Assembly (NCBI GenBank): GCA_016840695.1 | Contig: JAEORV010000149.1 | Span: 1 to 5,403 of the forward strand | DNA length: 5,403 bases | Direction of reading: 5' to 3' | DNA from: Promethearchaeota archaeon | GTDB lineage: Archaea > Asgardarchaeota > Lokiarchaeia > Sigyniarchaeales > SOKP01 | Shown here: piece by piece, positions 1 through 5,403 of the stretch | Numbering within the stretch: position 1 is the first letter of the stretch | Layout of the letters: every line of letters begins with the position of its first letter | Position numbers and translations under genes: made by a program | The notes under the pieces: generated by a model | Seen by the model: only the letters and a program-made list of their open reading frames with translations | The model's database searches: none | Told to the model about the DNA's origin: nothing

Positions 1-1
1 T

Positions 2-1939
2 TTTGATAAGATCATAGAGAACTTTGAAAATATAAAGGCTATCGAGCAGCAAACTGGAGTAGTATATACTCCAAATAAAATTGTTGAATGCATGGTAGAT
101 AACATTTTTGAAAGGTATTTCAAAGATAACATGCTCAATATCAGCTCCAATGAAAATCTTGAAACAAAAAAGAAATTACTTGAAAACCTTGATAAGATTA
201 AAATTCTCGATCCATCATGTGGTTCTGGAAGATTTTTACTTCCAATTGCAAATTATATACTCAATATTTACAAATCATGCGAACTCGATGAAGGAGAATA
301 CGAACTAAAGAAAAAAATCCTTCTCAATAACATATATGGTGTTGAATTAGAAAGAGATGCATTCTTGATAACCAAGTTAAGATTAATCTCTTGGGTATTA
401 TCAAGTAATTCAGAGGCAGATGATAATGACTTATTTGATATTGAGGATTATAACAGTGATCTCTTAGATAACTATATAAAAAAGCATGATATTAACCTGA
501 ACATATATCAATCTGAGTTTTTATTAGCATTTAATGAGGAACAATATTTTGATATTATAATTGGAAATCCTCCTCATGTTGAAAATAAAAAAATCACAGA
601 TCTTCACTTGAAAGAAAAATTGAAGGAAACTTTCCATGCTGCTTATAAGTTATTTGACCTTTCAATCTTATTCATTGAAAAGGCTTTAACTCTTTTGAGA
701 AATGGAGGATTGCTCTCTTTTTTGTTACCAAATAAGTTTTTAGCTGCGGATTATGGAATGCGAATAAGGGACTTATTAATAAATAACACTACTCTCATGG
801 AGATAATTAATATTTCTTCTTTACCCGTTTTTACCAATGCCGCTGCTTATCCAATCATTATGACCCTGAAAAAAGACTCTTCACGAGAGGAAAATCAAAT
901 CTCCATGAAGAAATTTAATAACTTAGATAAAATGTTTAACTCCAGTCCAAAAGAATTATATATGTTGCCACAAACGCTTATAAAAAAGCTACCTGCCAAT
1001 GTAATTCCCCTCTCTGGTGATTTTAACTTAATAAATTATTTATATTCAAATTATGAACCCATGATTGATGCATTCAAGAACTTGCGGGTTGTATATAGAC
1101 CTTTTGGATTCTTAAATTGGGCTAAACATTTTGAAAATATTGACCGGAAAAAGAACTCTGATAAAGATTTATTATTAATAGGAACGGGAAACGTGGGGAA
1201 GTATCACATTAAGTTTGATAAAAGGATAACAATCGCTAAAAATGATATTGAAATCTCTTATTTTAAACATCATCCTAAATTTAGGGAAGTCTGGAATATC
1301 CTTAGCGAAGAGAAGTTAATTTTTCGAGAAATCGCGAAAGAATTAACCTGGGTTTACGATCCGGGAATTTTTACCAATATTACAGGGCTATATTTTTTAA
1401 GCATTCCGTCATTTGATACTGATAGATTATTTTGCTTGCTAACCATTCTAAATTCAAGATTGATGAACGATGTATTTAACACCTTATTTAGCACGCTCCA
1501 CATGTCCGGTGGCTATTTAAGATATAACGGAAGTTTCATCAAGCGATTACCAATGCCAAAAAATTTTCCTCACTCTCTTTCGCGCCTAGGCAAGATTATA
1601 CAGTTTCTAGAGCAGATTAAATATGATTTAACCGAGCAACCAATCTCATCTCTCTTGGATATCCTTCCATTCAAAAAAATTGATACTTACTTGAGTTTCT
1701 TTTATGAATTAACTGATTCGCTAGTTAATGTTTTATACTTACAAGAAATTCCTGAAATATCAACACAAGAGTTAAACTTTTTAAAAAAAATGTTATTCTC
1801 AGAAGAAATGTTTTCTAATATAGATTTTAAGTTTCTTAAATCCCGATTTGACTTACCAAAATTCAGATTAATTCAATTTGAAGAGTTTGAAAGTGAAATA
1901 GAAAAAATTGCACGTTGTTATTATAAACTACAACATTGA
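2..1939 (+). CDS. N6-adenine DNA methyltransferase, Eco57I/TaqI-like (type IIG-type), 5' end outside the window
   Basis: Transfers a methyl group from S-adenosylmethionine to adenine N6 in DNA, as part of restriction-modification or a related defence system. The frame is open from base 2, and motif X (TGVVYTP, bases 53-73) precedes the first ATG at 92, so 92 is not the start. Numbered from that ATG: motif I, DPSCGSGRF (40-48), binds AdoMet; GVELERDA (83-90) is motif II-like; catalytic motif IV is IGNPPH (157-162), with His where Tyr or Phe is usual; GGLLSFLLPNKF (205-216) follows. From about 335 to 490 the pattern resembles a TaqI-type target-recognition domain: a basic KLIFREI stretch, LLTILNSRL (449-457), then FIKRLPMP (482-489). 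About 125 helical residues follow. No PD-(D/E)XK nuclease is visible in the 645 residues present; one could lie upstream, as in type IIG enzymes, or this may be a solitary or BREX/DISARM-type methyltransferase. Family is confident; the system is not. Confidence 0.9.
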   Translation, partial: FDKIIENFENIKAIEQQTGVVYTPNKIVECMVDNIFERYFKDNMLNISSNENLETKKKLLENLDKIKILDPSCGSGRFLLPIANYILNIYKSCELDEGEYELKKKILLNNIYGVELERDAFLITKLRLISWVLSSNSEADDNDLFDIEDYNSDLLDNYIKKHDINLNIYQSEFLLAFNEEQYFDIIIGNPPHVENKKITDLHLKEKLKETFHAAYKLFDLSILFIEKALTLLRNGGLLSFLLPNKFLAADYGMRIRDLLINNTTLMEIINISSLPVFTNAAAYPIIMTLKKDSSREENQISMKKFNNLDKMFNSSPKELYMLPQTLIKKLPANVIPLSGDFNLINYLYSNYEPMIDAFKNLRVVYRPFGFLNWAKHFENIDRKKNSDKDLLLIGTGNVGKYHIKFDKRITIAKNDIEISYFKHHPKFREVWNILSEEKLIFREIAKELTWVYDPGIFTNITGLYFLSIPSFDTDRLFCLLTILNSRLMNDVFNTLFSTLHMSGGYLRYNGSFIKRLPMPKNFPHSLSRLGKIIQFLEQIKYDLTEQPISSLLDILPFKKIDTYLSFFYELTDSLVNVLYLQEIPEISTQELNFLKKMLFSEEMFSNIDFKFLKSRFDLPKFRLIQFEEFESEIEKIARCYYKLQH

Positions 1940-1976
1940 AATATAACTCAACATTATATCATATAATAAATATAAC

Positions 1977-1990
1977 TTTTTTTAAAAAAA
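1977..1990 (+). promoter_or_regulatory. T7-A7 tract: TATA-like box for the PhoU-like gene, possibly also a poly-T terminator
   Basis: Seven T followed by seven A sit in the 77-base AT-rich gap between the methyltransferase and the PhoU-like gene. The centre lies about 33 bases before the ATG at 2017. With an archaeal TATA box usually centred some 25 bases before the start of transcription, this would give a leader of only a few bases. No Shine-Dalgarno site is seen before 2017, which fits. The T-run could also end transcripts of the gene on the left. Assigned by position and composition only. Confidence 0.4.
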
Positions 1991-2016
1991 TAACCACTCA
2001 TTATAGATGATATTGA

Positions 2017-2973
2017 ATGGAAGATCTTAAAGATAAGTATGTTCGAAGCATAATTAGTTTAGGAAATTCAAAAGCAATGACATTTCCTCAAGAATGGACA
2101 AACTTAGCCAATTTAGATGAGAAATCTGAAGTCAAACTATATCCCATTGATGAAAAAACTTTACTTATCAGGGTTGGGGATACAACCGAACCCATACGTT
2201 TTTACATAGATGAAGAATGGCCCATTCAACTGATAAAGAGAGCTATCATCTCCGCATTCAAATTAAACGTGGATGAAATTTATATAAAATATAACGAAAA
2301 TACTGAAGATTCTCTGAATGAAAAATTGATCGAACTCGGGAGTGAACTTATTGGTTTGGATTATAAACACCTCAATGATCGCCAAGAAATTTACATTCGC
2401 TTTTTAGTCGATCCCTCAAAAACAACGCTTCCAGAAATATTAATGGATCTCTCCAATGTTTTCACAACTATTATTAAAAACGCAATAGAAGGCACAAAGA
2501 AGAAGAATGACTTTCTACTAGCAGAACTCGAAAAAAAATATCATCTCGGAAGAAGAATTTTAATTACTGGTTTATCAGATTTTCCCTCAAAAGGCTTAAA
2601 GAATACTCCAATCATTCGATTCTTAGGTGATCGTGTTGTCCTATTATATATTCGAGATTTTATCAATGAAGCTTTAGTTTTTCAATCGATATCCAATGAA
2701 ATTATAATAAAATATTCAGAATTATTACTTCAAATCACTAATTTTCTCGGGGATATCATTGTTAACTACAATAACGTTAATTTAAACTCAATTTCAGATT
2801 TTAAAACAAATTTAGATAGACTTAAAGACACCTTAAAGGATATCGATTATGATACTTCAAATAACGAAGAAGTGGAAGTAAGAAACGTGATAAACTACTA
2901 TTTACACAGTTTCAGTAACTTTTTTGATATTGGAATCACGAGATTAATTGAATCATTAATAGGCATCGCATGA
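2017..2973 (+). CDS. AbrB/SpoVT-PhoU-like regulator, probable phosphate-uptake regulator
   Basis: A 318-residue cytoplasmic protein. Residues 7-53 resemble an AbrB/SpoVT swapped-hairpin DNA-binding domain: YVRSIISLGNSKAMTFPQEW corresponds to the archaeal pattern R-x-hydrophobic-G-x-S-x-x-LP-x-W, and LLIRV closes the domain. The rest (about 60-318) is mainly helical, with the archaeal PhoU-type landmarks IKRAIISAF (73-81), ELIGLDY (110-116) and a following strand plus long helix (126-158). In this family the PhoU helices bind metal and relay phosphate status, while the AbrB-like part is thought to bind DNA. Here the usual E-R-x-x-D sites are degraded: 221-229 reads VFQSISNEI, and the final repeat keeps only D304. 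No phosphate transporter genes are adjacent, so the target is unknown. The ATG at 2017 is chosen because the AbrB-like domain begins directly after it. Moderately sure of the architecture, less of the role. Confidence 0.75.
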   Translation: MEDLKDKYVRSIISLGNSKAMTFPQEWTNLANLDEKSEVKLYPIDEKTLLIRVGDTTEPIRFYIDEEWPIQLIKRAIISAFKLNVDEIYIKYNENTEDSLNEKLIELGSELIGLDYKHLNDRQEIYIRFLVDPSKTTLPEILMDLSNVFTTIIKNAIEGTKKKNDFLLAELEKKYHLGRRILITGLSDFPSKGLKNTPIIRFLGDRVVLLYIRDFINEALVFQSISNEIIIKYSELLLQITNFLGDIIVNYNNVNLNSISDFKTNLDRLKDTLKDIDYDTSNNEEVEVRNVINYYLHSFSNFFDIGITRLIESLIGIA

Positions 2974-2998
2974 AAATTACAATATCGAAGCCTATAAG

Positions 2999-3011
2999 TT
3001 TTTATTTAAAA
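2999..3011 (+). promoter_or_regulatory. TATA-like box before the PLP enzyme gene
   Basis: TTTTTATTTAAAA lies in the 54-base gap after the PhoU-like gene, centred about 23 bases before the ATG at 3028. That spacing predicts transcription starting at or next to the start codon, i.e. a leaderless message. The only purine-rich sequence near the ATG is a short AGGT abutting it, too close to act as a ribosome-binding site. The placement suggests the PLP gene has its own promoter rather than relying on read-through. Confidence 0.4.
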
Positions 3012-3027
3012 TCATGTTTTAATAGGT

Positions 3028-4317
3028 ATGGATGCTAAAGAACCTATACTATTTAAATCCTTTCCCGCACTCAAGGAAAAAGTGCCTTGGATCTCGTTGT
3101 TAACGAATATCCCTACACCAGTAGATAAATTGACGGAGTTAGAAAAGCACTTTAACATGGCGAGCGATGGAAGTGTGTATATCAAGAGGGATGACATCGA
3201 TCACGAAATTTACGGGGGAAATAAACTGCGGAAGTTCGAATTTCTCATTGGAGAAGCGCTCAAGAAAAAGAAAAAAGGAATTCAAACATTTGGCGGGGTT
3301 GGAACTAATCATGGTTTGGCGGCTGCGATCGTGACTAAAGAATTAGGATTAAAATGCGATTTATTCCTCGCTGACCAACCCCTCACGTGGCACGTACAAC
3401 GCTCTCTGCTTCTCTTTGACCATTTTGGAGCGAGATTGCATTACTCAAAAGGATATGGAAGTATTGCGTTAAAAGGAGGAATTTTCAGGTTATTTCATCC
3501 CAAACACTTCATGATGCTACCCGGAGGCTCGCTTCTTCTTGGTAGAGGGTCTCCACTAGGAACAGTAGGTTTCATTAATGCGTTTTTTGAATTAAAAAGT
3601 CAAATTGATGGCGGAAAGCTTCCCAAACCTGACGTGATTTTCGTTGCCGGGGGTTCTACTGGAACAGCAGCAGGACTTATTGCAGGTTGCAAGCTTTTAG
3701 GATTAGATATTGACTTCAAGATTGTAGCAGTTAGCGATCCAATGTTCGTGAATCCTAAATCAATAACTACCAACTGCAATGTGACGCTTGAATACTTACA
3801 AGACATGGATGAGGCAATTCCAAAAGTAAAAGTGGAGGAAGATGACTTTGAGATCTACACGGACTACTTGGGCTCTGAATATGGAGTTAAAACCATAAGA
3901 GGCCAGAATGCCGTGGATACAATTATGGAATTAGAAGGTAAAAAGAAGGGATTCAAGTTAGAAACCACTTATACTGGGAAAACCGTCGCAGGCTTATTTG
4001 ATTATCTTAATAAGGACGAGAACAAATCTAAAAATATTCTCTTCTGGAATACATATAATTCCCAGAACTTAGATGACTTGCTAAGAAAAATTGGATTTAA
4101 CTGGAAAAATTTGCCAAAAAAGTTTTATAAATTCTACGAAACAAAGTTTCAGTGCTGGCAGATTACCGAGTGCCCCCAAGAGACGAGAAAAAAGTGTCCC
4201 GCATACTTGAACCACGAGTATAGATTTTGGAAAGTTACTAAGTGCTCTTTAGATGAAGAAAAGCAAAAAATAGCTAGAGATGCCTTAAGCAAAGTAATTG
4301 AATTAGAAGATACATGA
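3028..4317 (+). CDS. PLP-dependent D-cysteine desulfhydrase/ACC deaminase-family enzyme with C-terminal Cys4 module
   Basis: Fold-type II (tryptophan synthase beta-like) PLP enzyme, 429 residues against roughly 330 for typical relatives. Relatives degrade D-cysteine to pyruvate, hydrogen sulphide and ammonia, or deaminate 1-aminocyclopropane-1-carboxylate. The N-terminus has the family opening LFKSFPALKEKVPW and IPTPVDKL (28-35). K66 in GGNKLRK is the expected Schiff-base lysine. The substrate loop is GGVGTNHG (89-96), where most relatives have SNH. GGSLLLGRGSPLGTVGF (166-182), the phosphate-binding GGSTGTAAG (208-216) and YTGK (315-318, with the catalytic-type tyrosine) follow. The usual terminal TGG is replaced by NTYN (341-344). 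Residues 370-410 add a separate module with C376, C382, C390 and C406. The start is supported by the normal family N-terminus and the TATA-like box upstream. Family is secure; the substrate cannot be read from the sequence, and the altered loop argues against assuming classic desulfhydrase activity. Confidence 0.88.
   Translation: MDAKEPILFKSFPALKEKVPWISLLTNIPTPVDKLTELEKHFNMASDGSVYIKRDDIDHEIYGGNKLRKFEFLIGEALKKKKKGIQTFGGVGTNHGLAAAIVTKELGLKCDLFLADQPLTWHVQRSLLLFDHFGARLHYSKGYGSIALKGGIFRLFHPKHFMMLPGGSLLLGRGSPLGTVGFINAFFELKSQIDGGKLPKPDVIFVAGGSTGTAAGLIAGCKLLGLDIDFKIVAVSDPMFVNPKSITTNCNVTLEYLQDMDEAIPKVKVEEDDFEIYTDYLGSEYGVKTIRGQNAVDTIMELEGKKKGFKLETTYTGKTVAGLFDYLNKDENKSKNILFWNTYNSQNLDDLLRKIGFNWKNLPKKFYKFYETKFQCWQITECPQETRKKCPAYLNHEYRFWKVTKCSLDEEKQKIARDALSKVIELEDT
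4153..4245 (+). other. Encoded Cys4 'CW'-type module at the C-terminus of the PLP enzyme
   Basis: Residues 376-406 of the PLP enzyme show C-x5-C-x7-C-x15-C: CWQITECP, then KKCPAY, then RFWKVTKC. This matches the layout of small modules found in assorted bacterial and archaeal proteins, with CW near the start, CPA in the middle and a second CW...C at the end. Here the second CW has become FW, leaving four cysteines, enough to hold zinc or an iron-sulphur cluster. The module follows the end of the catalytic fold (about residue 355) and is followed by a charged helix of about 20 residues. Metal binding is inferred. Confidence 0.6.
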
Positions 4318-4454
4318 TTTATTTTTCATACTATAGTTATTATTCAAATATTCCCTTATTATTTTATTAATAGAAAAATTGAAATTAAATACAATATTTC
4401 ACTACTAAATAATTAAAAATTAATTTTTTAATAAGTATTAAGAAAGTTGATTCT
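4318..4454 (+). promoter_or_regulatory. AT-rich spacer with TATA-like box before the acidic Cys4 gene
   Basis: This 137-base gap is almost entirely A and T. TTTTTTAATAA at 4424-4434 is centred about 26 bases before the ATG at 4455, the spacing expected for an archaeal TATA box driving a leaderless transcript. No Shine-Dalgarno site precedes the ATG. The T-rich start of the spacer (4318-4326) could end the PLP enzyme transcript. No hairpin, tRNA or small open reading frame stands out. Confidence 0.4.
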
Positions 4455-4820
4455 ATGGCGAAGAAAAAAGCTGCGCCTCCTCTACCCGAAGAAGACGAAA
4501 TCCCTAAAGGGAAGGTTGACGAAGATGGCGATGAAATTTTGGACCTTGACGAAGTGAAAGACAATCTTGACGACGATTTGGATTATGACTTAAGCCAGAT
4601 CGAAGATGACATGCTTGCTGACGAAGACGAGGACGAAGAATTTGGTCCTGAAGTTGACGAGGTTATCAGCATGTTAAGAGCTGTCAAGTGCGCACCATGC
4701 CCCGGAAGTAAAAGCAAGGATTTTTGTCAGATACGCCACGATTACGGCTGTCCACCAGATAAGGCAGAGAAGTTCGTTCCTCTAACGGAAGCGCAGAGAA
4801 GGCGTAAGGCAAAAAAATAA
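4455..4820 (+). CDS. Small, highly acidic protein with C-terminal Cys4 motif, function unknown
   Basis: A 121-residue protein that I cannot assign to a named family. It has three parts. A short basic start (MAKKKAAPP) is followed by a long Asp/Glu-rich, probably disordered stretch (about 12-68). A compact cysteine motif at 79-99 reads C-x2-C-x8-C-x7-C (CAPC, DFCQIRH, YGCPPDKAEK), and the end is basic (QRRRKAKK). The four cysteines, with H95 nearby, could bind zinc or an iron-sulphur cluster; this is inferred. There is no signal peptide or membrane segment, so it should be cytoplasmic. Codons look richer in G and C than in the methyltransferase and PhoU-like genes, which may mean strong expression. 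The reading frame is convincing: the acidic run and ordered cysteines are not expected of a random frame, a TATA-like box precedes it and a hairpin terminator follows. Acidic tail plus metal knuckle suggests a nucleic-acid or protein-binding accessory factor, but that is speculation. Confidence 0.8.
   Translation: MAKKKAAPPLPEEDEIPKGKVDEDGDEILDLDEVKDNLDDDLDYDLSQIEDDMLADEDEDEEFGPEVDEVISMLRAVKCAPCPGSKSKDFCQIRHDYGCPPDKAEKFVPLTEAQRRRKAKK
4689..4751 (+). other. Encoded Cys4 knuckle of the acidic protein
   Basis: Codons for C79, C82, C91 and C99 fall at 4689, 4698, 4725 and 4749. The spacing C-x2-C-x8-C-x7-C, ending YGCPPDKA, is compact enough to hold one metal ion. It differs in spacing from the four-cysteine module on the neighbouring PLP enzyme (x5, x7, x15), so the two are not obvious copies of each other. 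Metal binding is inferred from the cysteine pattern only. Confidence 0.55.
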
Positions 4821-4842
4821 TAGTTTTTTCTTGCGAGTTTAA

Positions 4843-4905
4843 GAGACTTGGATCTATAAATGTAGGTCAAGTTTCGACGATTTATTTTTTTCTTTTCTTT
4901 TTATT
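4843..4905 (+). terminator. Hairpin plus T-rich tract ending the acidic Cys4 gene
   Basis: GAGACTTGG (4843-4851) pairs with TCAAGTTTC (4867-4875) over nine positions, two of them G-U. A three-pair inner stem (4854-4856 with 4863-4865) lies inside the loop. A T-rich tract runs from about 4880 to 4905. A hairpin followed by U-rich RNA is a plausible terminator, and archaea can also stop on the T-tract alone. A shorter T6 run at 4824-4829 lies directly after the stop codon. The site separates convergent genes but has T-tracts only for plus-strand transcripts. Confidence 0.6.
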
Positions 4906-4913
4906 TTGTTCCA

Positions 4914-5183
4914 CTAATGAGTAAAAGTAAGAATGGACTGCTTTTTGGTTAATTCCATTATCATTTTTTTAGATATAGCGTTAACATTTAATTCTCCTAT
5001 AACTTCTAATTTCTTCTTGAGACCATTTTTGAAGACATGCGATAGGTCTTCATATGACAAGTTTTCAACATTTTTACCGGGAAAATCCAATTTTATTGCT
5101 AATCGAATAATTCCACGGCAAGCGATCCCGGGTTTGTCAATTTCTTTCGCTAAAATGTCACCAAATAGGTTAATAATATCCAC
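4914..5183 (-). CDS. Small conserved-looking protein of unknown function, 89 residues
   Basis: I do not recognise a family. The product is a soluble, mostly helical protein without cysteine clusters, signal peptide or membrane segment. It opens with an amphipathic helix (VDIINLFGDILAKEI), followed by the turn DKPGIACRGIIRLAIK (16-31), an acidic YEDLSHVF segment (44-51), a basic NGLKKKLEVIG helix (53-63) and the end KKQSILTFTH. The start is GTG at 5183-5181, supported by GAGGAG at 5191-5196 seven bases away. It begins two bases after the stop of the upstream gene, so the two are almost certainly co-transcribed and perhaps work together. An overlapping frame on the plus strand (4933-5262) has a hydrophobic, uneven composition and no start signals, and is taken as a shadow. 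Confident as a gene, silent on function. Confidence 0.7.
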   Translation of the reverse strand: MDIINLFGDILAKEIDKPGIACRGIIRLAIKLDFPGKNVENLSYEDLSHVFKNGLKKKLEVIGELNVNAISKKMIMELTKKQSILTFTH

Positions 5184-5185
5184 GA

Positions 5186-5403
5186 TTATTCTCCTCGTAA
5201 TTGCTTTATTATCTCTTCTTCAGACAACTCCTCTGTTTCTTCAACGATATAATTTCGATTGAAATATTGTTTTAATCTATCAGGCATGTACCAAGCGAAA
5301 AATTCCCCGAAAATTTGTATGAACTCCAAGAGATTAATGAGTAAAAGCGATAATTCGATACCCTCAATGACTGTTATAGTATCATAAGGGTTTATCACGA
5401 ATA
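5186..5403 (-). CDS. Unknown protein, C-terminal part or short complete protein, running off the right edge
   Basis: The minus-strand frame is open from the window edge to TAA at 5188-5186. A GTG at 5398-5396 could start a 70-residue protein. However, the codon before it is also sense and the upstream region is not visible, so this is most likely the end of a longer protein. The visible part has a strongly hydrophobic or amphipathic stretch (about residues 9-38 from that GTG: the run from VIEGIEL to FFAWYMP), then PDRLKQYFNRNY, and an acidic end (VEETEELSEEEIIKQLRGE). The hydrophobic stretch contains several glutamates, so it is more likely a packed helix than a membrane span. No family recognised. 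The next gene starts two bases after its stop, and that gene's ribosome-binding site lies in its final codons, which indicates an operon. Confidence 0.6.
   Translation of the reverse strand, partial: FVINPYDTITVIEGIELSLLLINLLEFIQIFGEFFAWYMPDRLKQYFNRNYIVEETEELSEEEIIKQLRGE
5191..5196 (-). promoter_or_regulatory. Shine-Dalgarno site deciding a GTG start
   Basis: On the minus strand GAGGAG lies seven bases before the GTG at 5183-5181, inside the last codons of the upstream gene. It is the only strong ribosome-binding site in the window. This fits an internal operon gene that cannot be leaderless, and it fixes the GTG as the start. Confidence 0.7.

Noticed and set aside
108..308. 66-codon open frame within the methyltransferase gene
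   Set aside because: It overlaps the motif I-containing frame of a clearly recognisable methyltransferase and has no features of its own.
3012..3806. Minus-strand open frames (3012-3197 and 3600-3806) opposite the PLP enzyme
   Set aside because: Both lie opposite conserved catalytic parts of the PLP enzyme, and their translations show no recognisable features.
4821..4913. Possible small RNA in the gap between convergent genes
   Set aside because: The hairpin is followed by a T-rich tract and sits directly after a gene, so a terminator explains it. No C/D-box (TGATGA with CTGA) or tRNA-like fold was found.
4933..5262. 109-codon open frame on the plus strand opposite the two minus-strand genes
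   Set aside because: The translation is hydrophobic and patchy, with no ribosome-binding site or promoter-like box. The minus-strand frames opposite have tight operon spacing and a good Shine-Dalgarno site, so this is treated as a shadow.
4915..5347. 13-base direct repeat TAATGAGTAAAAG at 4915-4927 and 5335-5347
   Set aside because: Both copies lie within minus-strand coding sequence or its stop, in different reading frames. One such match is expected by chance in an AT-rich window of this size.

Overview
This is an AT-rich archaeal window, with coding sequences on both strands that converge near position 4,870. Archaeal origin is suggested by a gene fusing an AbrB/SpoVT-type domain to a PhoU-like region, an arrangement I know mainly from archaea. 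It is also suggested by T/A-rich TATA-like boxes about 23-33 bases ahead of three plus-strand genes that lack a Shine-Dalgarno site, as expected for leaderless transcripts. The AT-rich composition, the style of the small acidic Cys4 protein and the small unknown proteins are compatible with an Asgard (Lokiarchaeia-like) genome, but that placement is a guess.

Layout. Positions 1-1939 (+) hold the 3' portion of an N6-adenine DNA methyltransferase of the Eco57I/TaqI (type IIG-like) kind. Its reading frame is open to the left edge and motif X lies before the first visible ATG, so the gene starts outside the window. Positions 2017-2973 (+) encode an AbrB-PhoU-type regulator with degraded PhoU metal-site signatures. 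Positions 3028-4317 (+) encode a PLP enzyme of the D-cysteine desulfhydrase/ACC deaminase family with an added C-terminal four-cysteine 'CW'-type module. Positions 4455-4820 (+) encode a 121-residue very acidic protein ending in a compact Cys4 motif and a basic tail. A hairpin followed by a long T-rich tract closes this strand. From the right edge, two short unknown genes run leftward (5403-5186, open at its 5' edge, and 5183-4914). They are two bases apart, and the second has a clear GAGGAG ribosome-binding site and a GTG start.

The plus-strand genes look like separate transcription units, each with its own AT-rich promoter-like spacer, so they need not share a pathway. The methyltransferase is probably the end of a restriction-modification or defence gene lying to the left. 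The PhoU-like gene suggests phosphate-related regulation, but no pst genes are visible. The most unusual items are the Cys4 tail on the PLP enzyme, its altered active-site signature (TNH instead of SNH), and the acidic Cys4 protein next to it. No tRNA, rRNA, CRISPR array or insertion sequence was recognised.
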